Assembly (NCBI RefSeq): GCF_947498515.1
Contig: NZ_CANMKO010000005.1
Coordinates: 285,754-349,753 of the forward strand
Reading direction: 5' to 3'
DNA: 64,000 nt
Source of the DNA: an uncultured Pelagimonas sp.
GTDB lineage: Bacteria > Pseudomonadota > Alphaproteobacteria > Rhodobacterales > Rhodobacteraceae
Shown here: one piece after another, positions 52,783-61,625 of the stretch
Layout: each line of letters starts with the position of its first letter
Numbering within the stretch: position 1 is the stretch's first letter
Notes under the pieces: generated by a model
Databases searched by the model: none
What the model was told of the DNA's origin: nothing
Seen by the model: the letters and a program-made list of their open reading frames with translations, nothing else
Program-made: the position numbers and the translations under genes

Positions 52783-53775
52783 CTACAGTCGCGCTTCCGC
52801 ATTGTCTTTGGCCCAAACCATATCAATCATATTCTGTGTCCCTTTGGAAAACTCCAAAGGGCACGGATACGCCACCCCATCAAGGACCGAGCCATTAAAG
52901 GCTTCGACTTGATGCACATAGTGATTATCAGCTGGATAGCGAATGGCCTGCACCTCTGGCCCATCATCACCTTGCGTTTGCAGTTCAATCCGCGCTTCGC
53001 CATACAGATTGGCATTAAAGGGTGCGCTCAATCGCATCACGCCCTTTTCGCCGTGAAACACCATCTCCTGCCACGGTGCCATCCGCATCGAGACCACACC
53101 AGTATAATGGAATGACGGAAATCTTGCGGTAACATGGCTCCAGACATCTACACCATTTTCGCGGCGGATGTCTGTACTCAAAATCTCATCGGGCTCTTCC
53201 CCCGTCACAAATCGCGCAGCCCCATAAATATAGACACCAATATCGGGGATCGCACCGCCCCCTTTAGAAGGATCGTGGCGAATATTGCTGACATCCGCTG
53301 AATTGTCGTAGGAAAACGCGCCACTCACCCGGACAAGTTTGCCGATCGCTCCCGCCTCGTACAATGCCTTGGCCCGTAGCCACTGCGGATGATGCACGAT
53401 CATATAAGCCTCTGCTGCCAGCAGCCCGGTTGCATCGCGCTTTGCAATCACTTGGTCAAATTCACTCGCATGCATGGCCAAGGGCTTTTCAACCAAGACA
53501 TGTTTGCCCGCATCCATCGCTTTGGATGCCCATTCCACATGCAAATGATTGGGCAATGGGATGTAAACCGCGTCGACATTAGGCGACGTGATCAATGCCT
53601 CATAGCTGTCATACACCGTGATCCCGGTGGCAAAGGCGTCAAACGGCACTGCCTTATCCGCAGACGATGTTGCAAGCGCCACCAGCTTCCCACGCCGCGC
53701 CGCATTAAGGGCCGGCCCCATTTGGTCACGCGCAAACTTCGACGCCCCCAAAATACCCCAGCGCAGATGTGTCAT
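52783..53775 (-). CDS. Gfo/Idh/MocA family oxidoreductase
   Basis: This 330-residue NAD(P)-dependent dehydrogenase opens MTHLRWGILGASKFARDQ, has VDAVYIPLPNHLH, the EKPLAM segment with the conserved lysine, and VHHPQWLRAK. The family oxidises sugars, inositols or similar polyols. The start at 53775 follows GGAGGAGG. It is convergent with the quinone oxidoreductase and has no sugar genes adjacent, so the substrate is open. Confidence 0.9.
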   Translation of the reverse strand: MTHLRWGILGASKFARDQMGPALNAARRGKLVALATSSADKAVPFDAFATGITVYDSYEALITSPNVDAVYIPLPNHLHVEWASKAMDAGKHVLVEKPLAMHASEFDQVIAKRDATGLLAAEAYMIVHHPQWLRAKALYEAGAIGKLVRVSGAFSYDNSADVSNIRHDPSKGGGAIPDIGVYIYGAARFVTGEEPDEILSTDIRRENGVDVWSHVTARFPSFHYTGVVSMRMAPWQEMVFHGEKGVMRLSAPFNANLYGEARIELQTQGDDGPEVQAIRYPADNHYVHQVEAFNGSVLDGVAYPCPLEFSKGTQNMIDMVWAKDNAEARL

Positions 53776-53864
53776 AGCGAAATCCTCCTCCAGATGACAT
53801 AGCGCCCAAGTCATGTTAGCGCCAGAACTAAATCGATTTAGCGAAAGCTCACAATTTCAAGAAA

Positions 53865-53904
53865 CACAAACAAAAGCCCCTTTCCGGGGAGGTCGGAAAG
53901 AGGC
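53865..53904 (-). terminator. Rho-independent terminator after rpoH
   Basis: On the minus strand, GCCTCTTTCCG pairs with CGGAAAGGGGC (one G-T pair) around a seven-base loop, followed by TTTTGTTTGTG. It begins about 50 bases after the rpoH stop at 53957. Confidence 0.85.
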
Positions 53905-53956
53905 CTTTGCCAGGGAGGAATAGAGTGGGTCAGGCCAAACCGCCTGTCCCTTATTC

Positions 53957-54853
53957 TCAAGCGCGGGCAAGCATACCTTGTTCTCGCGCCAATTCACGCA
54001 TGCGCTTTTGCAGCTTTTCAAAGGCACGCACTTCGATCTGGCGAATGCGTTCTCGGCTGACATCGTATTGGCCTGACAGCTCTTCCAAAGTCACGGCGCT
54101 TTCAGCCAAACGGCGTTGTGTCAGAATGTCCTTTTCACGGTCATTTAACACATCCATCGCCTCGGCCAACAACTCGCGACGCGCTTCAAGCTCATTGCGT
54201 TCTGCATAGTCACCGGCCTGGTCAGCGTCTTCATCTTCGAGCCAATCCTGCCATTGCATGGTACCTTCACCTTCGGACCCGACGGTGGCATTCAACGATG
54301 CATCACCACCCGACATCCGCCGGTTCATCGACACAACTTCGTCCTTGGTCACACCCAAATCTGTGGCGATCTTTTCCACGTGTTCCGGGCGCAGGTCACC
54401 TTCTTCAAGGGCACCAATGCGATTTTTCGCCTTGCGCAGGTTAAAGAATAGCTTCTTCTGGGCCGACGTTGTGCCCATCTTGACCAATGACCATGACCTC
54501 AGGATGTATTCCTGAATGGCGGCGCGAATCCACCACATCGCATAGGTCGAAAGACGGAAACCCTTGTCCGGATCAAAGCGTTTGACCGCCTGCATCAGGC
54601 CAACATTGGCTTCTGAAATCACCTCAGCCTGCGGCAGGCCGTAACCGCGATAGCCCATCGCGATTTTCGCTGCCAGACGCAGGTGACTTGTGACAAGTTT
54701 ATGCGCCGCGCGGCTGTCTTGGGTTTCCACCCAAGCCTTCGCGGCCATGAATTCTTCTTCTGGCTCCAGCAAGGGAAACTTGCGGATCTCTTGTAAATAG
54801 CGGTTCAGCCCGCCTTCAGGCGTTGGGGCTGGAAGGTTTGCGTAATTGCTCAT
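53957..54853 (-). CDS. rpoH: RNA polymerase heat-shock sigma factor sigma-32
   Basis: This 298-residue sigma factor has region 2 (GLMQAVKRFDPDKGFRLSTY, AMWWIRAAIQEYIL), the RpoH box QKKLFFNLR and region 4.2 (LEELSGQYDVSRERIRQIEV, then RAFEKLQKRM). It directs transcription of chaperone and protease genes. Length is normal. It stands alone with its own terminator; other roseobacters often carry more than one rpoH. Confidence 0.96.
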   Translation of the reverse strand: MSNYANLPAPTPEGGLNRYLQEIRKFPLLEPEEEFMAAKAWVETQDSRAAHKLVTSHLRLAAKIAMGYRGYGLPQAEVISEANVGLMQAVKRFDPDKGFRLSTYAMWWIRAAIQEYILRSWSLVKMGTTSAQKKLFFNLRKAKNRIGALEEGDLRPEHVEKIATDLGVTKDEVVSMNRRMSGGDASLNATVGSEGEGTMQWQDWLEDEDADQAGDYAERNELEARRELLAEAMDVLNDREKDILTQRRLAESAVTLEELSGQYDVSRERIRQIEVRAFEKLQKRMRELAREQGMLARA

Positions 54854-55052
54854 GTCCCTGTTCCTCCAATCAATGTTATGACCGTTAACATCCAGATAGG
54901 CAGCGCTAACACCCGTTTCAAGGGCTGTGCTGCCAAAACGTTAATCACCAGATAAATCAACTTTGGCCGAATGTAAGGTAGATGTCCGTGCGCTCACGCA
55001 CAGGTGCACTGTGTTACAACCAAGTTTACGAAGTCTTAACCCAGCCAGACAG

Positions 55053-55286
55053 TCAGGAAATCCCCCGCTCCTGCGACAGCAACCGCTCCTCTGCGGCCTG
55101 CAATCGCTTTATGGCCTCGTCCTGATTGGCCGCGCTGCGCCAAATCTTGAGACAAGACTTTGCCGACCACGGCAAAACAGCCCCCGCCATCCAGCCCCGC
55201 AACGTGGACGGCAAGGCATCAAAGTCTCGCATTTTGTTTCGCCCTCGCCGGGACTTCCTAAGATGTGTTTTACCGAGGTTGCTCAT
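55053..55286 (-). CDS. Small DUF6525-like protein
   Basis: This 77-residue protein starts MSNLGKTHLRKSRRGRNKMR, then FDALPSTLRGWMAGAVLPWS and ends in a helical region with AANQDEAIKRLQAAEERLLS. The pattern of an Arg-rich N-terminus, a LP-x-x-LR-x-W block and LPWS recalls DUF6525 of Rhodobacteraceae. Function unknown. It is probably a separate unit between rpoH and the pseudouridine synthase gene; the flanking gaps (about 200 and 110 bases) show no other gene. Confidence 0.65.
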   Translation of the reverse strand: MSNLGKTHLRKSRRGRNKMRDFDALPSTLRGWMAGAVLPWSAKSCLKIWRSAANQDEAIKRLQAAEERLLSQERGIS

Positions 55287-55399
55287 TGGTCACGCAATTA
55301 TCAGAATTTTGCAACGTTATAACATCACAAAAATTCAACCAAAAGCCCCTTTTCATAACCCATCCAACGCGGCCCACAAAATGATGACTATTGGCGAAA

Positions 55400-56419
55400 C
55401 TATCGCAGCAGCTTTAACAGCTCTGCCATATCCGCCGGAATCTCGGCCTGAAACAAGAGCGGCTCGCCGCTCACCGGATGGTCAAACCCCAATTCCCGCG
55501 CATGCAAGGCCTGACGATTAAAGGCCATCACTGCTTTATGCGCCTCAGGAGAGATCGCTTTGGCCGAGACTTTGCGCCGCCCGCCATAGACTGGATCCCC
55601 AACCAAAGAATGCCCCGCATGGGTCATGTGAACCCTGATCTGATGGGTGCGCCCGGTTTCCAAACGGCATTCCACCAAGGATAGCGTCTCCGGAGACCCG
55701 TATCGTTCCAATACACGGGCGTGAGTGATCGCATGACGCCCCTGCCCGTCAAAAAACACCGCTTGGCGTTGCCGTTCGGTTTTGTGCCGCGCCAAACCGC
55801 TGGTGATCGTGATGTCGCCACGCCCCCCCGCCGACACACCTTTGGTGCCCATCAAACGCGGGTCTGCCGGATCAGGAACGCCATTGACCAACGCAAGATA
55901 GGCACGCTGGGCGGTGTGTTTTTCGAACTGTTTGGCGAGGCCATGATGGGCCCGGTCCGATTTCGCCACCACCAGCAACCCGCTGGTGTCTTTATCAATG
56001 CGGTGCACGATACCTGGGCGTTTTTCGCCGCCAACGCCGGACAAATCCCCTCCGAAATGGTGCAGCAAGGCATTCACCAAGGTGCCATCCGGCGTGCCCG
56101 GTGCCGGATGCACAACCATCCCCGCCGGTTTGTTGACCACACAAAGGTCTTCGTCTTCCCAAACAATGTCCAACGGAATGTCCTGAGCCACCACGTCATA
56201 GCTCACCGCTTCGGGCACTTTGATGTTAATCTCATCGCCCTCTTGAACGGCTATCTTGGCACTGTCCAATACAACTCCGCCGCGCGTGACGGCCCCGTCG
56301 GCAATCAACCGCGCCAAGCGGGTGCGCGACAAAGCCGCCTCCTCTGGCACATCACGCGCCAAAGCTTTATCAAGACGAGACGGCGGATTGGCCGCTATGG
56401 TGATACAAAGGTTGGTCAT
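55400..56419 (-). CDS. RluA-family 23S rRNA pseudouridine synthase (RluD-like)
   Basis: This 339-residue enzyme has an N-terminal S4-like domain (RLDKALARDVPEEAALSRTR) and the catalytic motif GIVHRIDKDTSGLLVVAK with the active aspartate, then RAYLALVNG and LETGRTHQIRVHM. RluD makes pseudouridines 1911/1915/1917 of 23S rRNA; domain content fits RluD. Start is ATG 56419 or GTG 56425. Its ATG overlaps that of the divergent DUF6476 gene within a single CATG. Confidence 0.9.
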   Translation of the reverse strand: MTNLCITIAANPPSRLDKALARDVPEEAALSRTRLARLIADGAVTRGGVVLDSAKIAVQEGDEINIKVPEAVSYDVVAQDIPLDIVWEDEDLCVVNKPAGMVVHPAPGTPDGTLVNALLHHFGGDLSGVGGEKRPGIVHRIDKDTSGLLVVAKSDRAHHGLAKQFEKHTAQRAYLALVNGVPDPADPRLMGTKGVSAGGRGDITITSGLARHKTERQRQAVFFDGQGRHAITHARVLERYGSPETLSLVECRLETGRTHQIRVHMTHAGHSLVGDPVYGGRRKVSAKAISPEAHKAVMAFNRQALHARELGFDHPVSGEPLLFQAEIPADMAELLKLLR

Positions 56420-56738
56420 GGACACCCCACAAGGCGATAATACGGGCGATAATCTGCCCGAACCACCCCAGTTGCGCTTTCTACGGCTTCTGGTGACGGT
56501 CCTTACGGGCGTGATGATTGCGGGGATCGTGCTGATCCTCGGCTTGATTTGGCACCGCTATAACAATGCCCGCGCCCCTCTGCCAGAGGTGATCACCCTT
56601 CCCGGTGGGGCAACCGCCACCGCCTATACCCAAGGACCAGATTGGTATGCCGTTGTGACAGACGACAATCAAATCCTGATTTTTGACCGTGCGAGTGGGA
56701 AATTGCGCCAGGAAATCGAGATCACACCGGAAAACTAG
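56418..56738 (+). CDS. DUF6476 small membrane-anchored protein
   Basis: This 106-residue protein has one membrane helix (about residues 20-42) and a periplasmic beta-rich part (LPEVITLPGGATATAYTQG, then IFDRASGKLRQEIEI). It matches DUF6476 of Rhodobacteraceae as I recall it; function unknown. The start ATG at 56418 shares two bases with the divergent pseudouridine synthase start, so both genes are anchored at the same CATG. Confidence 0.75.
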   Translation: MDTPQGDNTGDNLPEPPQLRFLRLLVTVLTGVMIAGIVLILGLIWHRYNNARAPLPEVITLPGGATATAYTQGPDWYAVVTDDNQILIFDRASGKLRQEIEITPEN

Positions 56739-56925
56739 TCAAAGCGTTGGCCAACGTCATTCCCTTTGAAAAGCGCCTAAAGCTCTGCGGGGGAAGGACA
56801 ATGAAGGTTCGGAGAATGGCGGTTAATTTCTTTGCTTCGCAGCCAAAAGCGACGGCAACTTGCCAAATACAGATTTCAATGAAAAACGAAGTCGCCAGAA
56901 GCAGAGCTTCGGCAAAGGCAACGGG

Positions 56926-57474
56926 CTATTGCATTTTCCCAAATGTATCTGCGTAGGCGTCGCTATCCAAAAGTTCATCAATAAACAACGAAACGAACTG
57001 ACCGCGGTTCCCCATTCCAGATTTCACATAAATCTTTGAGAGTTGAGCGCGGACGGTCCCATCTGCAGTGTCGCGAAACTTGGCGATCTCACGAATATCA
57101 AACCCCTTTAAAGTCAAAAGAGCGACCTCCGCTTCTGACTTGGTCAAATTCCAGTATTCGAACCGCTCGCGCACCATTTCCGCAAACGCTTTCCTCGTCT
57201 GATCCAGCGTCGTTTCCGCCTGTTTCCAGAGCCTAACGGACCGAAGCATCTCAAAAGCTCCGAATACAACTCCAACAACCAATGCAATAACTGCGATTGC
57301 TTCATAGGTGGTATGGGGGTCCATTCCGATGGCCTGATAGTCAGTGAAAGCATCATCCACAAAGAAAAGAGCGCTTGCCGCCTGCAGAACGATCAAGAAG
57401 GCTAGCATCATGATACGCGGGCCAAAGCTGCGTTCTTTCAATGAAAGGAACTCGCGCTTCACGTGTTTAGACAT
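56926..57474 (-). CDS. Membrane-anchored LuxR-type HTH regulator
   Basis: This 182-residue protein has two N-terminal membrane helices (about residues 17-38 and 56-76), a coiled linker and a C-terminal LuxR/GerE-like HTH with LTKSEAEVALLTLKGFDIRE, then IAKFRDTADGTVRAQLSKIY (residues about 110-160). No receiver, PAS or autoinducer domain is present. The start at 57474 is chosen because the remaining upstream frame lacks a membrane signal. It is divergent from an RTX gene 148 bases away and is a candidate regulator of it. Base composition is less GC-rich than the core genes. Confidence 0.82.
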   Translation of the reverse strand: MSKHVKREFLSLKERSFGPRIMMLAFLIVLQAASALFFVDDAFTDYQAIGMDPHTTYEAIAVIALVVGVVFGAFEMLRSVRLWKQAETTLDQTRKAFAEMVRERFEYWNLTKSEAEVALLTLKGFDIREIAKFRDTADGTVRAQLSKIYVKSGMGNRGQFVSLFIDELLDSDAYADTFGKMQ

Positions 57475-57621
57475 TTTCGCAACCCCTACTAAGCTGTTGA
57501 GAACAAAGAATACGGGACCGCGCCAATTGCGGAATAAGCAGTTGCTTACGCCCCCTTCATTGACAAGGATTTTACCGCACCCCAAAAAAAATCCACTCCC
57601 ATTGGACCGAAAGGAAACGGT

Positions 57622-60084
57622 ATGGCTGACATCCTGGGCACCTCTGGCAACGATACACTAATCGGTACATCAGGGAATGACACTCTTCGGTCGTTTGGAG
57701 GAGTTGATGTCTTGACCGGAGCGGACGGTACCGATGACTATGTGTTGACCCAAGGCAGCGGCGGTTCAACTGTTACGATTTGGGACATGGGATTGGATGG
57801 CGCGACCGATACAATCACTGGCGGGCGCGGACTGTTTTCCTCTGCGTCGTTGGGGTACCAATCTTGGGCAACCGTAGAGCGGAACGGCAACAATCTGGAA
57901 ATCGTTTTGCCAGGCAAACCGTCACGGTTTCGCAAACCCGGCTATGGGCCGTTGGCCATTGAAATTGTCGACCAATACGATGGCTCAGCTGTTGAGATCT
58001 TGCAATTGGGAACGACAATATACCGCTTGTCTGATAGTTTTTTGGGTACCGACGACAATGACATTCTGGCCGGGACGTCTTCTGCCGATAGCATTGTGGC
58101 GCTGGCTGGTGACGATTTTATCGGAGCGGGCGATGGCAATGACAGCGTATTCTCGGGGGACGGAAATGATACGGTTTTCGCGGGCGACGGCGATAACCTG
58201 ATCGACGCCGGACAAGGTCGCAACATGGTTTTTAGCGGCACAGGAAATGACAGCATTTCCGCGGCGGACGGTTGGAACCAAATTGAAGCCGGGGCGGGAA
58301 ACAACAGGATTTCAACTGGTCAGGGAAACGACACAATTGAAACGACCACAGGCTCGGACCGGGTTAATAGCGGTGCCGGAGCGGACTTGATAGATGCTGG
58401 GAACGGCGACAATACCGTCACAGGTGGCGACGGGGATGACACGATAGCAACAGGAACCGGCGACGACCTCTTGGTCGGGGGCAACGGCGGCGACACCTAT
58501 CGCATCGCTTCGGATGGATCAGGCAATGATACTATTCGCGACAATGGTGATGCGGCCATTGTGACGTCTGGATGGTTGACGCGCAACATGGATGAAGTTG
58601 AGTTTTCCGGCTATTCGACGCTTTCCGAGGCCATCCGCAGCCTCAACATTCAAATCTCAAACAACGACCTTGTTTTGACCTATTGGAATAGCTCAACCCC
58701 ATCTTTGCGGGGGCATATATGGGTCGAAAACCACTTTCTTGACGATAGGTTTGCCCTTGAACGCATTGATTTTGGCTTTGGAACGGCAGGAATTTACCAC
58801 CTCTCTTTGCTTGAGGGAGATGGGTTCACCTATTCAGTGCATGACGGGCCGGATACCGGGGGCAATGACATTGTTCTTGGGACACTCGGCAACAACGTGA
58901 TCTATGGCGGGCTGGGCAGTGATATTCTGGTCGGCGGCGGTGGTTCCGACAGGTTCTTGTTCGAGGACGAAGAGGATGGCGGCACAACAACGGATGTCAT
59001 CCTTGATTTCAACCCGTTCGACGACGTCTTGGATTTTCGCGAAATTAAATTGCTTGGGGCGGGCGGTATGGCGATCTCGACCAGTGTTCAGGGCAATGCT
59101 TTGATTTCCTCATCATACGGCGCGATCGAATTGATCGGTGTTGAGGCATCGCAGATCACAGCGCAGAATATGGTGTTCTTTGGTGCGTCCGATCCGACAC
59201 CGGCCCCCGCGGCTGGTCGCGTGATCACAGGTTCTGAACTTGATGATATTTTAGTTGGATCGTCCCAAACCGATAGGATCGCGGGGGGGATTGGCGCAGA
59301 CACTATAGAGGGGCATGGCGGAGCCGACACATTGCAGGGTGGTGCCGACACAGACCGTTTAGAAGGTGGTGGTGGAGCTGACTTAATGGCCGGAAACTCT
59401 GGCAATGATTTTCTATTGGGCGGAAATGGTTACGACCGTTTGTTTGGCGGCGGTGGTCACGATGTTATGTCCGGCGGTGCGGGTTTTGATCGCCTAGATG
59501 GCAGCACCGGTAACGATACTCTTTATGGAAACGACGGAAATGACAAGATATTTGGCGGCACGGGCGATGACATCGTATCCGGTGGCAACCAAGATGACCT
59601 GCTTTTGGGGCGTGATGGTTCCGATCTGCTGCGCGGCGGAAACGGCGATGACCGGATTTTCGCAGGGGCGTCACATGATGTCGTAGCGGGCAATCGCGGT
59701 GCCGATACTCTGGAAGGTGGCAGCGGGAATGACGCGATGTTTGGCGGGGCCGACACGGACACGATCATTGGTGGAGCAGGGCAGGATACGATGTCCGGCG
59801 GAACGGGCAATGATGTGTTTGTATTCAGGGACCTCAGCGACAGCCCAGCCATAGGAGGCATAGATCAAATTTTGGATTTCACCGCGGGCCAAGATTTGCT
59901 GGATTTATCGGCGCTGTCTGACGGGTTGGTGTTCGTGATGTCGCCCTCGGGCGCACTTGGTGAAGTGTGGTTCGATAGTGCCTCTGGTCGGGTTTTGGCA
60001 AACATAGAGGGAGATGCCAGCGCCGATTTCGAGGTACGATTGGATGGTGTCGCGGCGGTATCCGCCGGAGATTTCCTGTTGTGA
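57622..60084 (+). CDS. RTX (hemolysin-type calcium-binding repeat) secreted protein
   Basis: This 820-residue acidic protein begins MADILGTSGNDTLIGTSGND and carries many G-G-x-G-x-D-x-x-x nonapeptides in blocks near residues 5-40, 135-300, 410-450 and 535-725. It lacks a signal peptide. The C-terminal 90 residues (DVFVFRDLSDSP to SAGDFLL) form the serralysin-type region that carries the type I secretion signal. RTX blocks fold on calcium outside the cell. No catalytic domain is recognised, so an adhesin, S-layer or matrix role is more likely than toxin. AAAGGAAA precedes the start. Confidence 0.92.
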   Translation: MADILGTSGNDTLIGTSGNDTLRSFGGVDVLTGADGTDDYVLTQGSGGSTVTIWDMGLDGATDTITGGRGLFSSASLGYQSWATVERNGNNLEIVLPGKPSRFRKPGYGPLAIEIVDQYDGSAVEILQLGTTIYRLSDSFLGTDDNDILAGTSSADSIVALAGDDFIGAGDGNDSVFSGDGNDTVFAGDGDNLIDAGQGRNMVFSGTGNDSISAADGWNQIEAGAGNNRISTGQGNDTIETTTGSDRVNSGAGADLIDAGNGDNTVTGGDGDDTIATGTGDDLLVGGNGGDTYRIASDGSGNDTIRDNGDAAIVTSGWLTRNMDEVEFSGYSTLSEAIRSLNIQISNNDLVLTYWNSSTPSLRGHIWVENHFLDDRFALERIDFGFGTAGIYHLSLLEGDGFTYSVHDGPDTGGNDIVLGTLGNNVIYGGLGSDILVGGGGSDRFLFEDEEDGGTTTDVILDFNPFDDVLDFREIKLLGAGGMAISTSVQGNALISSSYGAIELIGVEASQITAQNMVFFGASDPTPAPAAGRVITGSELDDILVGSSQTDRIAGGIGADTIEGHGGADTLQGGADTDRLEGGGGADLMAGNSGNDFLLGGNGYDRLFGGGGHDVMSGGAGFDRLDGSTGNDTLYGNDGNDKIFGGTGDDIVSGGNQDDLLLGRDGSDLLRGGNGDDRIFAGASHDVVAGNRGADTLEGGSGNDAMFGGADTDTIIGGAGQDTMSGGTGNDVFVFRDLSDSPAIGGIDQILDFTAGQDLLDLSALSDGLVFVMSPSGALGEVWFDSASGRVLANIEGDASADFEVRLDGVAAVSAGDFLL

Positions 60085-61572
60085 GGATCGCATCCGGTAT
60101 GCACTGAACAAGAACCCTGTCACCAAGTCCCTACCCTATGCATTCAATGGGAAAGGGACCCTAAGGAGCAAATTGATTTGATCCGAGCGCCGCTGTTGGG
60201 TCAGGATATAGGGTGGCGAGCCTACGTAATTGGGCTGCCCCTATATTAAGGTCGAGTTCTCGATAAAGGCGCAGAAAAGCTGTGAACGAGTAAGGCAGAA
60301 TATGTCTCGTCGACTATAAGGCATGATTTACCTCGAGCGAACGCTTCCATGCAAAGTCGCAAAATTATTGTTAGTCTGGGCCAAGTGTCTGCAAATCTTG
60401 ATCACCCAAAAAGCGTTATGAAAGAAGGTGATGGATCTGGCTAACGAGGTGCGAGGGTTACTGAAAATCGTCGGAGTTCGATTACTACGAACCGTATAAC
60501 ACGGGCCCTCCGATGGTTTGCCCACCCTTGGATTGAGCCGGATCGTCGTTTGAAACGTGCAACGTCTCAAGACAATATTTGCCTAGACATGAGGAGCGTC
60601 CCTGCTGTGAGCCCGACCGAGGTGCTCGTACTCAAGGCAGCAATCGATGAAACAAGCCGGTTGAAACCTTCACGCACAGTCGCCGCACGCTTTATTCTCA
60701 CGCCAAGGCACTTTCAGTTGAGGAAGCTACGCCCCCCCGGATTGGTCGACAAAACCACTATTAGAATAGTGCTGCAGGCAAAATGACCTCATGTTTTGAG
60801 GCTTTCGCACTGCTGGAAGGGCCTTTTCCACTCAAAAGAAAAATCTTCATTTGGTGATTGACGGTCTTCCAATGACTTCCAAGCCGTATCTTTTGAAATG
60901 CGCCGAAGAGAACAACGTAGCTCTCATTTCTATGGATGATTGAACTTTCGTGGTTTCGGTTTTTCCAATCGAACTCCAACGAGGGCCAACGCCAAGCTAG
61001 GGTTCGGGTCAAAACAAAGCCTTCCTATCAGTGATCACCGTCGTTGTATCCGTTGCAAACTGGTTGTGAGTCTTGCACCAAGCACATCGGGTTTCAGCAG
61101 AAAACTCTGGCGAGCCACCTAAAGACAATATGCACAAAGGGTCACTGTGCCCTCCAAGCTGATCTCTAGGTGACCGATAGACCGCGCCATGTCTCGCGCA
61201 ACCACTTCAGAGATGTTTAGGCGCAGCGAATGAACACCCAGCTAACGACACGAAAAAAGAATAGTTTCAAATGATGGCTTTAGGCCAGCTTGAATCACCC
61301 CCACAATGCAGTGAGACCTATCCAATCACGATAAGGCTGCAGAGCGTCCTCAGACGAATGGTCTCCTAGACGGTTAGGACGTGAAATCTTTTGCCCGAGA
61401 AGCGCCGGGGAAAGAAGATTGGAACCAACTCTGGAGCCAAAAAACATGTGCATGTTTGTCCCACGCGTTAACCGGTTTTGTATGTAGTTTGATTTGCGTT
61501 CATCTTAGGATGTTTTCCAAGCTACTTCCGAAACGACCTTAGCGCCCATCGAGATCAACAGGTCGAGTTTTC
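60085..61572. other. Decayed intergenic region between two convergent RTX genes
   Basis: About 1.5 kb without an intact gene. It contains the IS110-type transposase remnant at about 60310-60810. The remaining sequence has only short frames in all six readings, with no ribosome sites or recognisable domains, and looks AT-richer than the core genes. Confidence 0.7.
60310..60810 (+). pseudogene. Remnant of an IS110-family transposase
   Basis: Fragments of one protein occur in different frames. Around 60345 a frame reads FHAKSQ (family: vHvKS...). At 60431-60496 another reads DLANEVRGLLKIVGVRL and then stops. At about 60570-60720 a third reads RSVPAVSPTEVLVLKAAID and SRTVAARFILTPRHFQ. These match, in order, the middle and the C-terminal Transposase_20 domain of IS110-family transposases (IPGVGPVTA...LAFKAAID, SRTVAAHFGLTPRRFQ). 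Stops, frameshifts and loss of the N-terminal DEDD part show it is dead. Element ends were not found. Confidence 0.75.
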
Positions 61573-61612
61573 AAAGAAGGACAGCTGGAAATACATCCAG
61601 CCGTTCTTTTTC
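61573..61612. terminator. Stem-loop at the 3' end of the second RTX gene
   Basis: A 17-base imperfect inverted repeat (61573-61589 with 61596-61612) around AATACA has a perfect GCTGGA/TCCAGC core and T-rich outer arms in both directions. It lies 14 bases past the minus-strand RTX stop at 61626 and probably terminates it. Confidence 0.5.
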
Positions 61613-61625
61613 ATTGTAGGATATC

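Noticed and set aside
60761..61012. 83-residue minus-strand frame in the RTX spacer
   Set aside because: No recognised domain, no ribosome site, partly antisense to the IS110 remnant; treated as chance.
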